Below are positions 10,643-23,009 of a stretch of DNA of 64,000 nucleotides, piece after piece (the stretch's first letter is position 1; each line of letters begins with the position of its first letter). The stretch spans positions 496,001-560,000 of the forward strand of contig JAGMWG010000019.1 in NCBI GenBank assembly GCA_020744225.1, given 5' to 3'. The notes beneath the pieces were generated by a model. It worked only from the letters and a program-made list of their open reading frames with translations. It had not been told where the DNA came from and did no database searches. Position numbers and translations under genes: made by a program. This stretch comes from Paraphoma chrysanthemicola (Eukaryota > Ascomycota > Dothideomycetes > Pleosporales > Phaeosphaeriaceae).

Positions 10643-12319
10643 ATGGATGCGCTGCCTTCTTCATACCGGCTAATTGCCGCACTGCCCTCGCGCATAGTCT
10701 CACGACAAACCCTCCCAGCACAATTACGAGCACGTCGCACACCTCCACAATGGCGATTTGCAAGTCAAAGAAGAGGCATAAGCGCTGTCTCGGACCGCGC
10801 GCCGAAGATCGACCGCTCCAAGTCGAAGCTCTTCAAAGACGCCGATGAAGCTGTCGCGGACGTACAATCCGGGTCCACAGTTCTGAGTGCTGGCTTCGGA
10901 CTATGCGGCGTCGCAGAAACGCTCATTCAGGCGATGAAGAAGCGCGGCCCGGAGTCATTACACAGCCTGACTGCTGTATCGAACAATGCTGGTATCGAAA
11001 ACACAGGCGGTCTGGCACTTTTGACGCAAAACGGACAAGTTAGCAAACTCATTATAAGCTTCTTGGGAAACAACAAGGCGCTGGAGAAGCAGTATCTGAG
11101 CGGAGGCATTGAGATTGAGCTGTGTCCGCAGGGCACGCTTGCTGAGAGGATAAGAGCGGCTGGTGCGGGCATTCCGGCTTTCTACACACCGACGGCTGTC
11201 AATACGCTGCTGCAGGATGGCAAGATCTCCGCAAAGTTCGACAAGGAGGGCAAGGCCGTGGGCTTTGGACAGAAGAGAGAGGTGCGCGAATTTAAGGGCA
11301 GGAAGTTCCTCATGGAGACTGCGCTGGAAGGCGATGTTGCGATCATAAGAGCACATAAGGCGGATGAGGCTGGCAACTGTGTATTCCGGTAAGCACTACG
11401 ACTTCCCATATCGGTGTAATGCTAATGCTGTCCTAGATATACCACCAAAGCTTTCGGTCCCATCATGGCCAAAGCCGCACGCCTCACCATCGTCGAAGCC
11501 GAAGAAATAGTCCCCATTGGATCTCTCGACGCAAATAACATCGACCTCCCTGGAATCTTCGTCGACCGCATCGTACCCGCCACCGCACCTAAAAACATCG
11601 AGATCAAGAAACTCCGCCCCACTGCGTCCTCCAAACCTTCATCCGCCAATGAAGCCGCCGAGCGCCGCAACCGCATCGCCCGCCGCGCAGCCAAGGAACT
11701 TAAACAAGGATACTACGTGAACCTAGGCGTCGGCATCCCCACCGAAGCAGCCTCGTACGTACCAGACGACGTTAAAGTCTGGCTCCAAAGCGAAAACGGC
11801 ATCCTAGGCATGGGCCCGCATCCCACCGAAGAAGAAGTCGATCCCGACATCATCAACGCCGGCAAACAAACCGTCACCCTCCTGCCCGGCGCCTCAACCT
11901 TCGACTCTGCTGAATCATTCGGCATGATTCGCGGCGGCCACGTCGACGTCAGCATCCTCGGCGCGCTACAAGTCGCTGCCAACGGCGACTTGGCGAACTA
12001 CATGGTCCCCGGCAAAGTCTTTAAGGGCATGGGCGGTGCCATGGATCTCGTGGGTAATCCGGATGCGACAAAGGTTGTGGTTGCGACGGAACATGTGGCC
12101 AAGGATGGGAGCAGTAAGGTTGTGCAGACGTGTGCGTTGCCGCTTACGGGCGCGAGATGTGTGAGCACGATTATCACGGATCTTGCGGTGTTTGAGGTGA
12201 ATCGCGAGAAGGGGAGACTGACGTTGACGGAGAGAGCGCCGGGGGTCAGTGTGGAGGAGATTAGGGAGAAGACGGATGCGGAGTTTGAGATTAGTCCCGA
12301 GTTGAAGGAGATGGAGTAG
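10643..12319 (+). CDS. Succinyl-CoA:3-ketoacid CoA-transferase, mitochondrial
   Basis: Exons are 10643-11388 and 11437-12319. The 48-base intron (GTAAGC...CTAG, GCTAAT branch) splits an Arg codon, and the spliced protein has 542 residues. It transfers CoA between succinyl-CoA and acetoacetate in ketone body or acetoacetate use. The N-terminus (MDALPSSYRLIAALPSRIVS, then several more Arg and few acids) looks like a mitochondrial presequence of ~50 residues. The alpha-like half carries GFGLCGVAETLI, SNNAG and GAGIPAFYTPT. The beta-like half carries GVGIPTEAASY and SENGILGMGP, whose Glu (about residue 368) is the family's catalytic residue that forms the enzyme-CoA thioester. Both halves are present in one chain, as in animal SCOT. 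The start is well supported by the presequence and by TTAACCTCACAATGG context. Confidence 0.93.
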
Positions 12320-13185
12320 GTGGGTGGGGAGTAGGGTTGAGGGTTTAGAAGATGGTGTGGCGTGGGTTCTTGGTGTACTTTTGTTAGCTGGATGGTGTGG
12401 TTGAGAGTTTTGCATATGTTTGGTAGCTAGATACACAAATCTCACCCGGAACAAACGACATATGTCGTGCTGTTGACGAAGTGTGCATGTTTGGAAGCTA
12501 TTGCGTTTTTTTCCTTGATTTCTTTCTTGATTGGGTGTGGTTTTCTCTTTCCAGACACGACCGACGGCAGGAGCACCAGACTTCTGTACGAAAACTACGC
12601 AGAGCCGCACACAACTTGATCTCGAACACACAACGCTAGTAGTTTATCGCGGATTTCTACTGCGCACGTGTACCGGGTGATTTTTATCCACAAGAAAGGA
12701 ATGCCGAGAAGCTAAGCATCTACGCACGGAAGCTTGTCTCCGCTCGCACCCACCATCCTCTCCACCCATGCCTCCCTCCCACAACCACATTTCCCCTCAG
12801 CACACAGAACAAATCCACTGTAACAACGTTCACATTACCAAGCGGACTTGCTCGGCCCTAAATCAAGAACCGCAACGGATTCACCACCGCACCTTCCGTC
12901 AGCGCCACTGACCAAAGACTGCCGATCGCACCTAAGCTTTGTCTTGATGCGGTCAAGCATTGCTTATCCCCAGCACAACCCCGGCGCCACTCCGCCAATC
13001 AAGCCCGCCATCCCCGTGGGGAACGGCGGCACAATCATCATGACGGGGATGCGGCGCCGTTGATGTGGTGCCGAGTAACGCGGGCTTTGTTGCTAATATG
13101 CCAACGTTCCGCCTTTCGTTGCCTTTCTCATTGTGCACTCTCTGTCAACGCTTCTAGTCACGCTCCGGATTTGCAAGATCTGAAT
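12320..13185. other. Intergenic
   Basis: Between the CoA-transferase and the transporter. Overlapping frames at 11966-12631 (minus) and 12848-13063 (plus) have biased composition and no domain. The frame reaching upstream from 13186 back to 13060 lacks transporter-like sequence. Confidence 0.55.
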
Positions 13186-14915
13186 ATGAGCGTGAGTCCT
13201 GACAAGATGCATGAAGAACGCTACGAGAGCGGGAAAGAGCGCGGAGGTGTGGAAGCGGGTCTTGGTGCTGGTCTCGAGGACGAGAAGATGATGAGGAGTG
13301 TTGTGTTCAAGATGGATATTCGGTACGTTCGTCCTTTTCCCTACTCAGTCCTCGTTGCCCGCCTCTTGAGGTGTCCGTATGAGAGCAAGAGAGTGTATCA
13401 AGCTAACGCAACACAATTCAGTCTTCTTCCTATTCTCGCGCTCCTGTTCTTATGCTCCTTCATCGACCGCACGAATGTCGGCAACGCGAAGATCCTGGGC
13501 TTGGAGAAGGATATTGGGATCAACGATCATCAGTATGCAATTGGGTTGTGTGTGTTTTATGCGACGTATATCGCGAGGTATGGCATCACCGCTCCCGCTC
13601 ACAGAATGAGTGACGAAGCTTTGGAGCTAATCAAATGATTTCACAGCGAACTCCCGTCTAATCTCGTTCTCAAGAAAATGTCGCCCAAGATCTGGCTGCC
13701 ACTGTTGACAGCCGTCTGGGGTGTTTTGACGATGTGCCTGGGTTTTGTACGAAGCTTTTCATCGTTTGTGACGGTGCGGGCGTTGTTGGGTGTCGCAGAG
13801 GGTGGGTTGTTACCGGGTATGGTAAGGATAATTCAATCACTCCGACGGTCTATCTTCAAGGCACTGACGAAACTGATACAGGTCCTTTATCTCTCCCATT
13901 TCTACCGCCGTAACGAACTCGCGCTCCGCATCGGCATCTTCTATACCGCTGCTTCTTTGTCTGGCGCCTTTGGCGGCCTCCTCGCACGTGGTTTGAATGC
14001 TATCGGCCCTGCCGGCGGTCTCGAAGGGTGAGTCGCTTTCCCAAACTTCAATAAGCTTTAACTAACCATCTTGTCTGTAGATGGCGCTGGATCTTCATTA
14101 TTGAAGGTCTCCTTACCGTCCTCGTGGGCGTCATATCCGCCTTATTTCTCCCCAATGCCATCGAATCTGCGCGCTTTCTCACAAGCCTGGAAAAAGACAT
14201 TGCTCGTCACCGTCTTGATCAGCAAAATTCCGCTCTTGAACCATTCGATTGGAAAGAAGTCAAGCGAGGCGTATTTAACCTGCAAGTCTGGCTTAGTGCG
14301 ACCGCATACTTTGCTATCCTGTGCGGTCTGTACTCGTTTGGTCTTTTCCTCCCGACAATCGTCAACAACGGCTTCGCGAAGGACGCTAATGAAGCTCAAC
14401 TCTGGACTGTTATCCCGTACGCTGTTGCAGCTTTTTTCACAGTCATAACAGCCTTTTTGTCCGACCGTCTCGCGCTCCGTGGACCAGTTATGCTCGTCAC
14501 CCTACCCATCGCAATCATCGGATATGGTGTAATTAGCCAGACCACCAACCCAAAAATCCAATACGGCATGACTTTCCTGATGGCAACTGGAATGTATGCG
14601 TCCGTTCCCTGCATCCTATCGTGGAACAGCAACAATAGCGCTGGTCACTACAAGCGCGCCACGACAAGCGCACTCCAACTCGCAATCGCAAATTGCGGTG
14701 GCTTCGTTGCGAGTTTCGTGTACCAGAAGAAAGAAGCGCCGCAGTTTCGGAAAAGTCATAGCATTATGCTGGGCTTGTTGTGTGCCGCGTGGGTACTGGT
14801 TGCGGCGAATGTGGGATGGGTGTGGAAGTTGAATCGGGATAAGAAGAGAGGAAAGATGGATGAGTGGAGAGGCAAGGGGGATGATAGAGATCCAGACTTC
14901 AAGATGGTTTTATAG
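13186..14915 (+). CDS. MFS transporter, anion:cation symporter (allantoate/nicotinate/pantothenate-type) family
   Basis: Five exons: 13186-13322, 13422-13577, 13647-13821, 13882-14027 and 14081-14915. All junctions have GT...AG ends and keep phase, giving 482 residues. The spliced product shows the family's opening DIRLLPILALLFLCSFIDRT-NVGNAK, then YIASELPSNLVLKK, GVAEGGLLPGM, YRRNELALRIGIFYTAA-type and GWRWIFIIEG motifs, plus about 12 membrane segments split by a central loop. These are typical of Dal5/Tna1-like proton-coupled uptake of small organic anions; the substrate is not predictable. The start at 13186 (MSVSPDKMHEE) gives the expected short hydrophilic N-terminus. The 99-base first intron is a multiple of three without stops, so a retained-intron form would add 33 residues inside the first membrane region. 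Confidence 0.9.
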
Positions 14916-15581
14916 ATAGAGAGGCGGTTGGGCATGAGAAGACGCATTTTGTGATCATGAATACACGATCGTATGAATAGCATTGCGCTCATCAGTTCGT
15001 ACTAAGGGAGATATTTCGTTCCAATGCATGGAAAGTAATATGCCTTCTGACAATTCCTGGTGTCTCGGTCAGTCATCGTGATGCAGAAATATGAAGATTT
15101 TCGTGTCTTCGGCCAATTGCCCTCACACTGGGTGCGAACATACATTGCGGAGTTTGGTCCATGCTGTGCACGTCGGCGATCTCGAAGTGCAATGTCCAAC
15201 CATACACTTCACTGATGAGTAAAGTCCACGTGAGCGCGGGAACCCAGCAATTGCAAGCTGCAGATCAATACATAAGTTTGCAAAAATAATCTCGTCAGAT
15301 GGGTATGGATATCGTGTACTGCGATGTTCGGCAGCGATGATGCCAATCGAAAGATGTGACGTCAAGCTAGCTGTTCTTTCGGGTTAGCGCCCGCTTACAC
15401 GCGTGAAGACTACCTCATTCGCGCACTCTGATCTGAGCCATTTGTAAGCTATCGAGTACAAGTACAACTACGAAGCTTACAGTTGAGGATATAGACTCGA
15501 CGCTGCACTGCTTACCAGATATCGCTTGATTAGATTCACAGACACAGGCTACTCGGGACTCCATACCTGAACATCCAAACA
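14916..15581. other. Intergenic
   Basis: Terminator side of the transporter and promoter of the epoxide hydrolase. Nothing recognisable beyond short chance frames. Confidence 0.6.
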
Positions 15582-16825
15582 ATGACGTCAAAGCCTTTTG
15601 GCATTGTGCCCGCAGGCGCGAAGCAGCAACCCGAACCATTTGAGTTACATATCGAGGATCAGAAGCTGGAAGACTTGAAGACGTTGTTGAGGCTCAGTCC
15701 AGTCGCGAAAGAAACGTACGAGAATCTCCAGGATGATGGAAGTCACGGGAAATTCGGCGTGAGTCGAAAATGGCTTGCTGACGCGAAGAAATATTGGGAA
15801 ACGGAGTTTGACTGGTAAATATATTCCAGTATAGTATCAACTCTACTGACGTCTGAATCAGGCGCAAAGAAGAGTCCCACATCAACTCATTCCCCGCTTA
15901 CACCTCCAACATCACTGACTCAGAGACTGGTAACACTTTCAAGATTCACTTCACGGCTCTTTTCTCGAAGAACCCGTCTGCTATCCCGATTGCATTTTTT
16001 CACGGCTGGCCGGGGTCTTTCCTCGAGTTCTTACCGCTCTTATCACTCCTGCGTGAGAAGTACACACCCGAGACACTACCTTACCACATCATCGTCCCGT
16101 CTTTACCAGGCTTCACATTATCCTCTGACCCGCCGCTGGATCGCGATTGGAAAGTCGCCGACACAAGTCGAATCATGCACAACTTGATGCTTTCGCTCGG
16201 CTTCGGTTCGACAGGCTACCTCGTCCAAGGCGGTGACATCGGGAGCCTAGTCTCGCGCGTCATCGCAGCAACATATTCCGAATGTCGCGGCATGCATCTC
16301 AACTTCATGTACATCGCGGGTATAATGTCGAAATCCTCGCCTGACGACAAACTCAGCGCGCAGGAACAAAAAGGCGTGAAACGATTGGAGGAATTCATGG
16401 AAGAAGGAAGTGCATATGCCAGAATGCACGGCACAAAGCCGTCAACAATCGGCCTGGTTTTATCCTCTTCACCGCTCGCGCAATTAGCCTGGATCGGTGA
16501 AAAGTTCCTCGCGTGGTCTGACCCACGAACCACACCTTCCTTACACACTATTATCTCGGACATCACGCTCTACTGGCTGACGGGATGTTTCCCGACCAGC
16601 ATATACACGTATCGCGAGATGAAAGAGCTGTTGTATGTGGACAAGCCCATCGGGTATAGTTATTTCCCGTACGAACTTGCGCCAGTGCCCGTGGCATGGG
16701 CGGAGAAAACGGGCAAGCTGGTGTGGAAGAAGGAACATGAGGTGGGCGGACATTTTGCGGCATTGGAAAGGACAGCAGAACTGTGGGATGATGTTGAGGA
16801 GTTTGTGAAAGTGGCGTGGAAGTGA
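15582..16825 (+). CDS. Epoxide hydrolase with EHN N-terminal domain (alpha/beta hydrolase)
   Basis: Exons are 15582-15814 and 15862-16825. The 47-base intron (GTAAAT...TCAG) splits a Trp codon; the product has 398 residues. It should open epoxides to diols by a two-step ester mechanism. Residues ~15-105 match the EHN N-terminal domain, with FELHIEDQKLEDLKTLL and FPAYTSNI. The core has HGWPGSFLEFLPL (oxyanion region), GGDIGSLVSR (Asp nucleophile) and EVGGHFAALE (catalytic His), in the order expected of microsomal/juvenile-hormone-type epoxide hydrolases. A lid tyrosine probably lies in the YTYREM/GYSYFPYE part. No signal peptide is seen, unlike microsomal animal enzymes. Substrate could be a xenobiotic or a secondary metabolite; no biosynthetic cluster is visible around it. 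Confidence 0.9.
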
Positions 16826-19800
16826 TGTCGATATGGGACAGAGAAAATGTTGTGAAAGGCAGTTGGGTGGGTGAGAAGAAGTGCGAGATTTGAGTTTGTG
16901 GAGAGCGATCGGGATGGGTTATTGGGTACTCGCAGTTGGTGAAAATATGTGAAGTGGAAGTCTACTGGCATACAAATCGATACGACTGGCTTAAGAGCGT
17001 GCTCCAAATTCATCTGATGTCAAAGTTCCGATTTCACACCAGCCCTCCCGTCGAGCACGCCGCGAACAATCGAGCCCAAAGCAATCATGTGCCGCTCAAC
17101 TCAAGTCTGCACGGTCACAGAGAGCTCCATGCCCGCAAGCAAATCTTCGCAAAAGATACGTATGCTTCTGTACAACCACAAATTCTGGTTGGTGTTAAGA
17201 TGCGCAATCCTCGCTGCTCAAAAGCAGGAACGAAGCCATTCCGACATCTGATCACCGCTCACATCAAGGCTTAAGATAAGCGATTCTTACTGAATGTAAG
17301 CACGAAGCCGTACAGTATAAAAATTTCTTATAGCATTCGCTTGCGCACAGAATGGAACTCACACACCGGCATTATTATCGATTTGATCAAGATCAGTCAC
17401 TCCTTGTCCTCAAAGACGATACACTGCACACAACTGTGTACTGCTAGAGCGCAAGTAATGTGTTCTTTCTACATGACCCATGTGTGTGCTAGCTTGTGAT
17501 CAGGATATTGGAGTTCTCGAGCTAGCGAGTCTAGATTGTGTCGAGATCGAGTTGAGTTGAGATGCTGTGGAATAGTGGTTATTTGGGTTCTAAATTGGCG
17601 GGGATTCGTATGCAGGAGCTTGTATGACTAGCTGTGCGGCAATGCAGGAAACCATTTATGATATCATGGTACATTAAGTGAGAGTTTGAGAGGAGGTAAC
17701 GGGATTTTGTTGCTAGAATGTAATAGTCTAGTGCGGAATGGTGAGTATGGTTGGGACCATTGGCGCGTTCGAATGTAGACTTTTGCTATGGACTTGCGAC
17801 ATACGTGACAATGTTAGGGAGTACAACCAGCCGATGTTCTCGGCCGAACTAGTCTAGAAGCCGGATTTCGTTACGAGATTCTCAGAGTGGCCCAGCACGT
17901 TCTGCGCTGTTCTGCTTGGATTGAGCAAGACCGAGGTTTCGCGACATACGAATCACTCACTGCAACACGAACTCCACCATATCGTAACGATGCAAACAAG
18001 GCGGGACTCCAAACAACCCCCATCGGTAAGAAAATTCAACCAATCATATTAGACTCCGTACCGTTCGCCAGCCGTTCGTCAACTGCTGTCATGAGACACG
18101 AGAACTATTGATCGTTGCAGTGGCGGACGCGGGCCGATAGGAGCATCTCCGACTCGCTCGGAGGTCAGCGCTGGAGACGAGCTCTCCAAGGACTGAGATG
18201 ATTGTACAGTGTATCGCCAACCTTTCATGGTATGGGAGTACCCAGGGTTTGCCATGGTCTGTCTTCACTTTCCAGTCGAGGTGGCGACTTGACTGTATGC
18301 GGACAAACAGTCCAGCGCCACGCCGTTCATGTCCCATCATATCAATCAGCCCGATTATGCAGACAGGTGGATGGTGGCTCAGGTACCATTTAAACCCCTG
18401 GAGACTGCCAAGTTTGTAGTCAGCTCAGCGGCTATCATCAGCTGAAGAGGAAGTCGCATCCCAAGGTCTCAGACAGGTGACGACGGCGCGGGTGAATCAC
18501 GTCCCAGACTCGCTGTCACGGCGCGCCTCGTGGGTCCTCCCATCACAAGGCCACACCACGTCTCTCTCTGCTGACTCTGCTGAGCCCTGAGCCAGCGTCT
18601 TGTGCGACGCACCATGTCCTATGGGCTCGTGTACTCACCCGGTGGCATCTTGGTGGCAGGAGCTCGAGACGGCACTGGGCGGCGCTGGGGCAGGCGTTGG
18701 AATGCTCTCAAGAACGGTGCCGGACTGCGATTGAACAAAGTCGGTTAGTGAATGGGGACACCTTAAGCAAGTGCTCTGCTTTGCATGTTCTCCACAATTG
18801 CGGGTGTAGACGCACAAAGCGTCCAAGCTCGACATAGCCAACGGCCCGCAGATGCAACGACAACATGCTGCGCTGGACTAGTATTGAGTCTGTGTGATCG
18901 CGTACCTGCAGGCACATTTTTCGGCATATCGGAGGGTGTTCCGCTGAGCTAGTTTTTGGGCCGATATTCACCGAAGCGGCCAGCCTGCATCAGTGTACCT
19001 ACTGAGGATGGTACAAGCCAACGGTCTACTGTACGTTGCGGGGGTACATGGTACATTAGTACATGGCGGGTGATGCGCGGTCACGGATCGCTGACAGCCC
19101 TTGTGAGAACGCAGATGCGCGTTGTCACCGATGAGTTGGACCAGATGAGTGCAAGACGCATCTTGAGATTGTCTCTAGATGATCTTTGCTGTTATGGTAA
19201 AGATGGGAATTTCAGGCGTCGGCCGGTGACGTTAGTGAGAAACCTCTTCTGCAATCATGAGCTCAGTTTGATCCTCATGGTATCACCAGCACTCCGGCCT
19301 TCATGGTCGATGTCATATCTGTGCATATTGCTGGTAAATGCATGCTGGATTGGCACGCGATGACTTCTGCCGCGCCATGTAATGGTGTGAAAGCTGTCAT
19401 CCCACACGTCGGCCATGCAGACACTGGAATGGAAATCCACTTACAGGTTCACTGCCTGCATGCTCGTCATTTCTCGCATGAGGCAGGTAGCGAACGAGCG
19501 ACAACCAGCCGCGCGATTGTTGAGCGAGTCCCTGCGCCGTTGTCAGTTTAGGCGAGTTGTACTGCGCCAGAATAAGGTAGTCTTGACAGACCCTTATTTC
19601 CGCGGATGCACTGGAAGGGCCATTGTGAAAGCATCTTAGGGCTGCCCCAATTTGTCTCCGCGATTCCCGCAGCAAGCAGAGCCGAGCGATTCGAGGTAGC
19701 GCTGGTCATAGGTACACTACAGGCAAGTTTACTCGTACTGGAACCATTGTACCAGCACTCGCCACGAGCGCTCCCGTTCGTATCGATTCGCTCACACCTG

Positions 19801-21460
19801 CATCATCTGAGCCCATGGACCGAGAAATAAATCCAACACTTCCAGGACAGCTCAATGCTTGCGGCTCGATTCAGCATTGCTTGTTCGACAGGTTGGTGTC
19901 CATGTCCCTCTTCGGCCTCACTTGGGTAGCACAACCTTGGTCGGCCTTGCAATAGCTTGGCTTGCATGTGCCTGACCGCTGTGGATGGCTTCACCCACTC
20001 TTTCATCAGAGCAGTCATGCACGTCATTTGCTTGCCCCACAGTTGCGATAGAAGGGGCATAGCACGCGAGATCCAATAATTTGATCCAGTCTGACGGACG
20101 ATCCAGCGTCACTTTCGCGTTCATCTCCTCGCAGTCGAGGTTTGCTGGTGCGCGCCTGATGAAACCGTCCATGACAGATCTCGTATCGCCGACGGGTGCC
20201 CACACTATCTAGATCTGCAGCCGGAACATCAACACTGGACGGTCTGACCATCAGCGAACCCGCTATGAGGGAATGGCGATACTGAAGCCTCAGCCTGGAC
20301 CGGTTACGATGTGCTACGGTAAGATGCTCTTGGATGACAGGAGCTCCTGCTTCAGCAGGTTCGATCTCAATGGCATCTTCCAGCGCTTTCCCGATCCAAG
20401 CGTCAACCTCCCCTGCATTGCAGATGGCGGGTCTCACCCAATAACAGAACCAGCGGCAAAAGTCTGTACGACCCGGAGGATTTCTCGATCTGATCCTGGT
20501 CGAAGCATGCAAAGTCATGCTGTGCAACTGGCGCCACATCCAAAGGGTTCGAACAGAATCGAGCAAGAAAAGAGGTAAGAAGGCTCTCAGGGTCGGCATC
20601 AAATAGTGACTAATTCAGAGTCCGGAAGAAGTGTCCTGGCCTCGACGTTGTGGTTTAGGAGGTGGTGTGATTGTGACGGGACGCGCTCTGCGGACAGCGA
20701 GATTCAACTACGCAACGTACCGTGAAGTCTCCTCTAAACCTGTAATGGTCAGCATGGGAAAAGGTACTAGACAGTCTGTTCCTAATCGAGGATGATGTGA
20801 GCCTGTACAACCATTTAGCGGCCGTTGTTATGAAGCTAGAGCAGGAGGATTCACATTCTTGCACAAAAAGCTGGATGCGCATCGCAGTTGTTTGTACCAC
20901 ACTAGTTGTGGAGACCGTGGTTGATGTTCGCGCATGCTCCTCAACGCAAAACCCATGGCTTGGTCGAGACGCAGCCGCTTGGTGGCTGTTTCCCATACTC
21001 GCCATGGTAGGGTCATTAGGTTACAGCGATGCGCTGTGACAGTCAGACAGATCGCGTGAGTGTGCACTTTGGGTTCGATGTATATCGAGTCGAGTCGCTA
21101 CATCTGGCTTTCTTTCCTTGTGTGTTCTTCTCATCGACCCAGTCTTTGCCTATTTTTGTTGAGCCGAGCCCCTGAGGTGCGGTTGAGTACCCTTACAGCA
21201 TAGTCAAGAGCGTTGTTTGTCTTCTCTTCGCAAGTACCGCCGGCACGGTTGAAGGCTGCGCACGCCATTCCATCGCCCTGCCTACCCCACTGCATCGCGA
21301 CCGCGCATCCACACTGTGGTATGTTCCACAGCTACTAGTGCCGCTTCTTCGCCACAGTCCAGTCAATCCGACCATTGACGCTGCGGATAAGAATCAGTCC
21401 CGTCTGCCCTTTGTTCGGCAACTAAGACCGTGAGCTCCTATCACAATTCTTTCGACCAAC
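16826..21460. other. 4.6 kb stretch with no convincing gene
   Basis: Only short, overlapping frames occur, the largest at 20024-20602 (minus, 192 residues) and 18956-19363 (plus). Their translations are rich in C, W, H and R, as chance frames often are, and show no domain or plausible splice partners. I see no terminal inverted repeats, transposase motif, tRNA or obvious tandem repeat. Confidence 0.5.
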
Positions 21461-21537
21461 GTAAGTGTACCGTCTTGCGCACCATGCATGTAGTGTCATG
21501 CACAACAGGCAGCAAATATGCTGACTTGCAATGACAG
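21461..21537 (+). other. Probable 5'-leader intron of the C2H2 factor gene
   Basis: A GTAAGT donor, a GCTGACT branch and a GACAG acceptor bound 77 bases directly before the coding region. The ATG at 21531 lies inside this intron and would be removed, which moves the start to 21564. Confidence 0.55.
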
Positions 21538-21563
21538 ATCAAAAACGCTCGGTTGTTGCCATC

Positions 21564-23009
21564 ATGTGGTCTTCAAGGTACCGCCGTGAGGATTCCAACG
21601 ATGGGTTCCAGATGTCGCCATGCATGGCAGCCTCGTCCGGACTGTTGACACCGCCGTCCTCATACAATCTGGACGCTCGAAGGAACAGCGTCGCCTCCAG
21701 TCTGTCATCACTGGGGCCAGCAACACCCATCTATGGACGCAGCCCCTTTTCCGATCAGAGCTATGTCGACGCAGCAGGTCTTGAACAATGCCAAGACCAA
21801 TCCTTGGACCCGCTTTCCATGGACTATTCTTTCAAAGCTTCTGGACCCGATTCTTCTCCGTACGATAACTGGACGACCCTTGGGCACTCTGATGGTCTGG
21901 AGAATCAGTTGCCGATGAGATTGCCTGGCACGTATGCCAGTTACCAACATCACTTGCAATCCCCGATGAGCCAATACAGTACGGTAGAGACTCCAACATC
22001 AACTGTTCCAGCTCCCTGTGCAACGTCATTCTCTAGTGCGGCATACACAGACTACAGCGGCTTCTCGAACGATGATCCAGGGCATGCTGGGCCAAGCGAG
22101 CCTATGCAAAGTATATGGACTTATCCGTATTCACTCGCAGATATGATAGCAGCTCCAACAATGGCGCCAACCGAGTCTCTGATCGGCAGCGAGTATGTCT
22201 CCGTCGACAGCGCAGAGACAGACACGGACATGGGATCGTACGACGATGCGGAGGCCACGCTTGCGCCAGAGCCCCAGGAAGTTGTGCTCAAAACAGAGGA
22301 AGTGGACACCTCGGAAGATGAGCGATCCTTCAAAAGGTCAATCTACGTCTCTTCAACCGGAGGCAAATCGCTGAAGAGAGAGGAGCAGCCCGAGATGGCG
22401 AAGGAAAAGTCCAGGAAGCCGAAGAACAAGTCTGAGGGGCGCCTCCATGGCGAGATTGCGGGCTACCAGATGTACGTGGATGGAAACTTCGAGATTGTTC
22501 CTGGCACCAAGCGCTGGCAGCGTAGCGGCAAGGCCGCTAATAGGTCGCCGCACTTCTGTGGCATTACAAAGGATGGCCGTCCATGTGGCAAGAAATTCCA
22601 GCGCCAGGAGCATCTAATCCGCCATGAGAAGACTCATTCTGGCTGTAAACCATTCCAATGTCGCGTCACGCCGTGCCGGAGACGGTTCGACAGAAACGAT
22701 AATTGCTGGGAGCACTACTGGACTCATGTTCACCGTCCTGGCAAGAAGGACGGTCGCAACAAGAAGTTCAGTCTTAGACGCGTACTCAGTGTCATCGATG
22801 ACCCGAAGCACGTTGAAAAACTCCACAACAAGTGGAGGAAAGAGGTTGGCTATGATTACAACCCGATGCGAGATGACAGAGTCCAGGAAGAGGATGAGGA
22901 GGATGAACAGGACAATGATTCAGACTCGTCTCAGACAGTCAAGACTGAGGGTCGTCGAAGCCCTTTCACAGCCGCGAAGCAGGACATCCGCGTCAAGTCT
23001 AAGCTGTAA
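21564..23009 (+). CDS. C2H2 zinc-finger transcription factor
   Basis: Single coding exon, 481 residues from the ATG at 21564; an ATG at 21531 in the same frame is probably intronic. Residues ~1-260 are Ser/Pro/Tyr-rich with acidic patches, typical of an activation region. Residues ~295-310 are Lys/Arg-rich (KEKSRKPKNKSEGR) and could be a nuclear signal. Two zinc fingers begin at about residue 332: C-x8-C-x12-H-x3-H with FQRQEHLIRH, and C-x4-C-x12-H-x3-H with RRFDRNDNCWEHYWTH. A basic GKKDGRNKKFSLRR segment follows, then a tail with an acidic run (EEDEEDEQDNDSDSS). The QRQEHLIRH and FxRNDN cores recall fungal developmental and stress factors, but I cannot assign an orthologue. It is convergent with FET3; regulation of that neighbour is not implied. 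Confidence 0.85.
   Translation: MWSSRYRREDSNDGFQMSPCMAASSGLLTPPSSYNLDARRNSVASSLSSLGPATPIYGRSPFSDQSYVDAAGLEQCQDQSLDPLSMDYSFKASGPDSSPYDNWTTLGHSDGLENQLPMRLPGTYASYQHHLQSPMSQYSTVETPTSTVPAPCATSFSSAAYTDYSGFSNDDPGHAGPSEPMQSIWTYPYSLADMIAAPTMAPTESLIGSEYVSVDSAETDTDMGSYDDAEATLAPEPQEVVLKTEEVDTSEDERSFKRSIYVSSTGGKSLKREEQPEMAKEKSRKPKNKSEGRLHGEIAGYQMYVDGNFEIVPGTKRWQRSGKAANRSPHFCGITKDGRPCGKKFQRQEHLIRHEKTHSGCKPFQCRVTPCRRRFDRNDNCWEHYWTHVHRPGKKDGRNKKFSLRRVLSVIDDPKHVEKLHNKWRKEVGYDYNPMRDDRVQEEDEEDEQDNDSDSSQTVKTEGRRSPFTAAKQDIRVKSKL

Noticed and set aside
20024..20602. 192-codon minus-strand frame in the gene-free region
   Set aside because: No domain, chance-like composition, overlapping frames on the other strand, and no splice partners.
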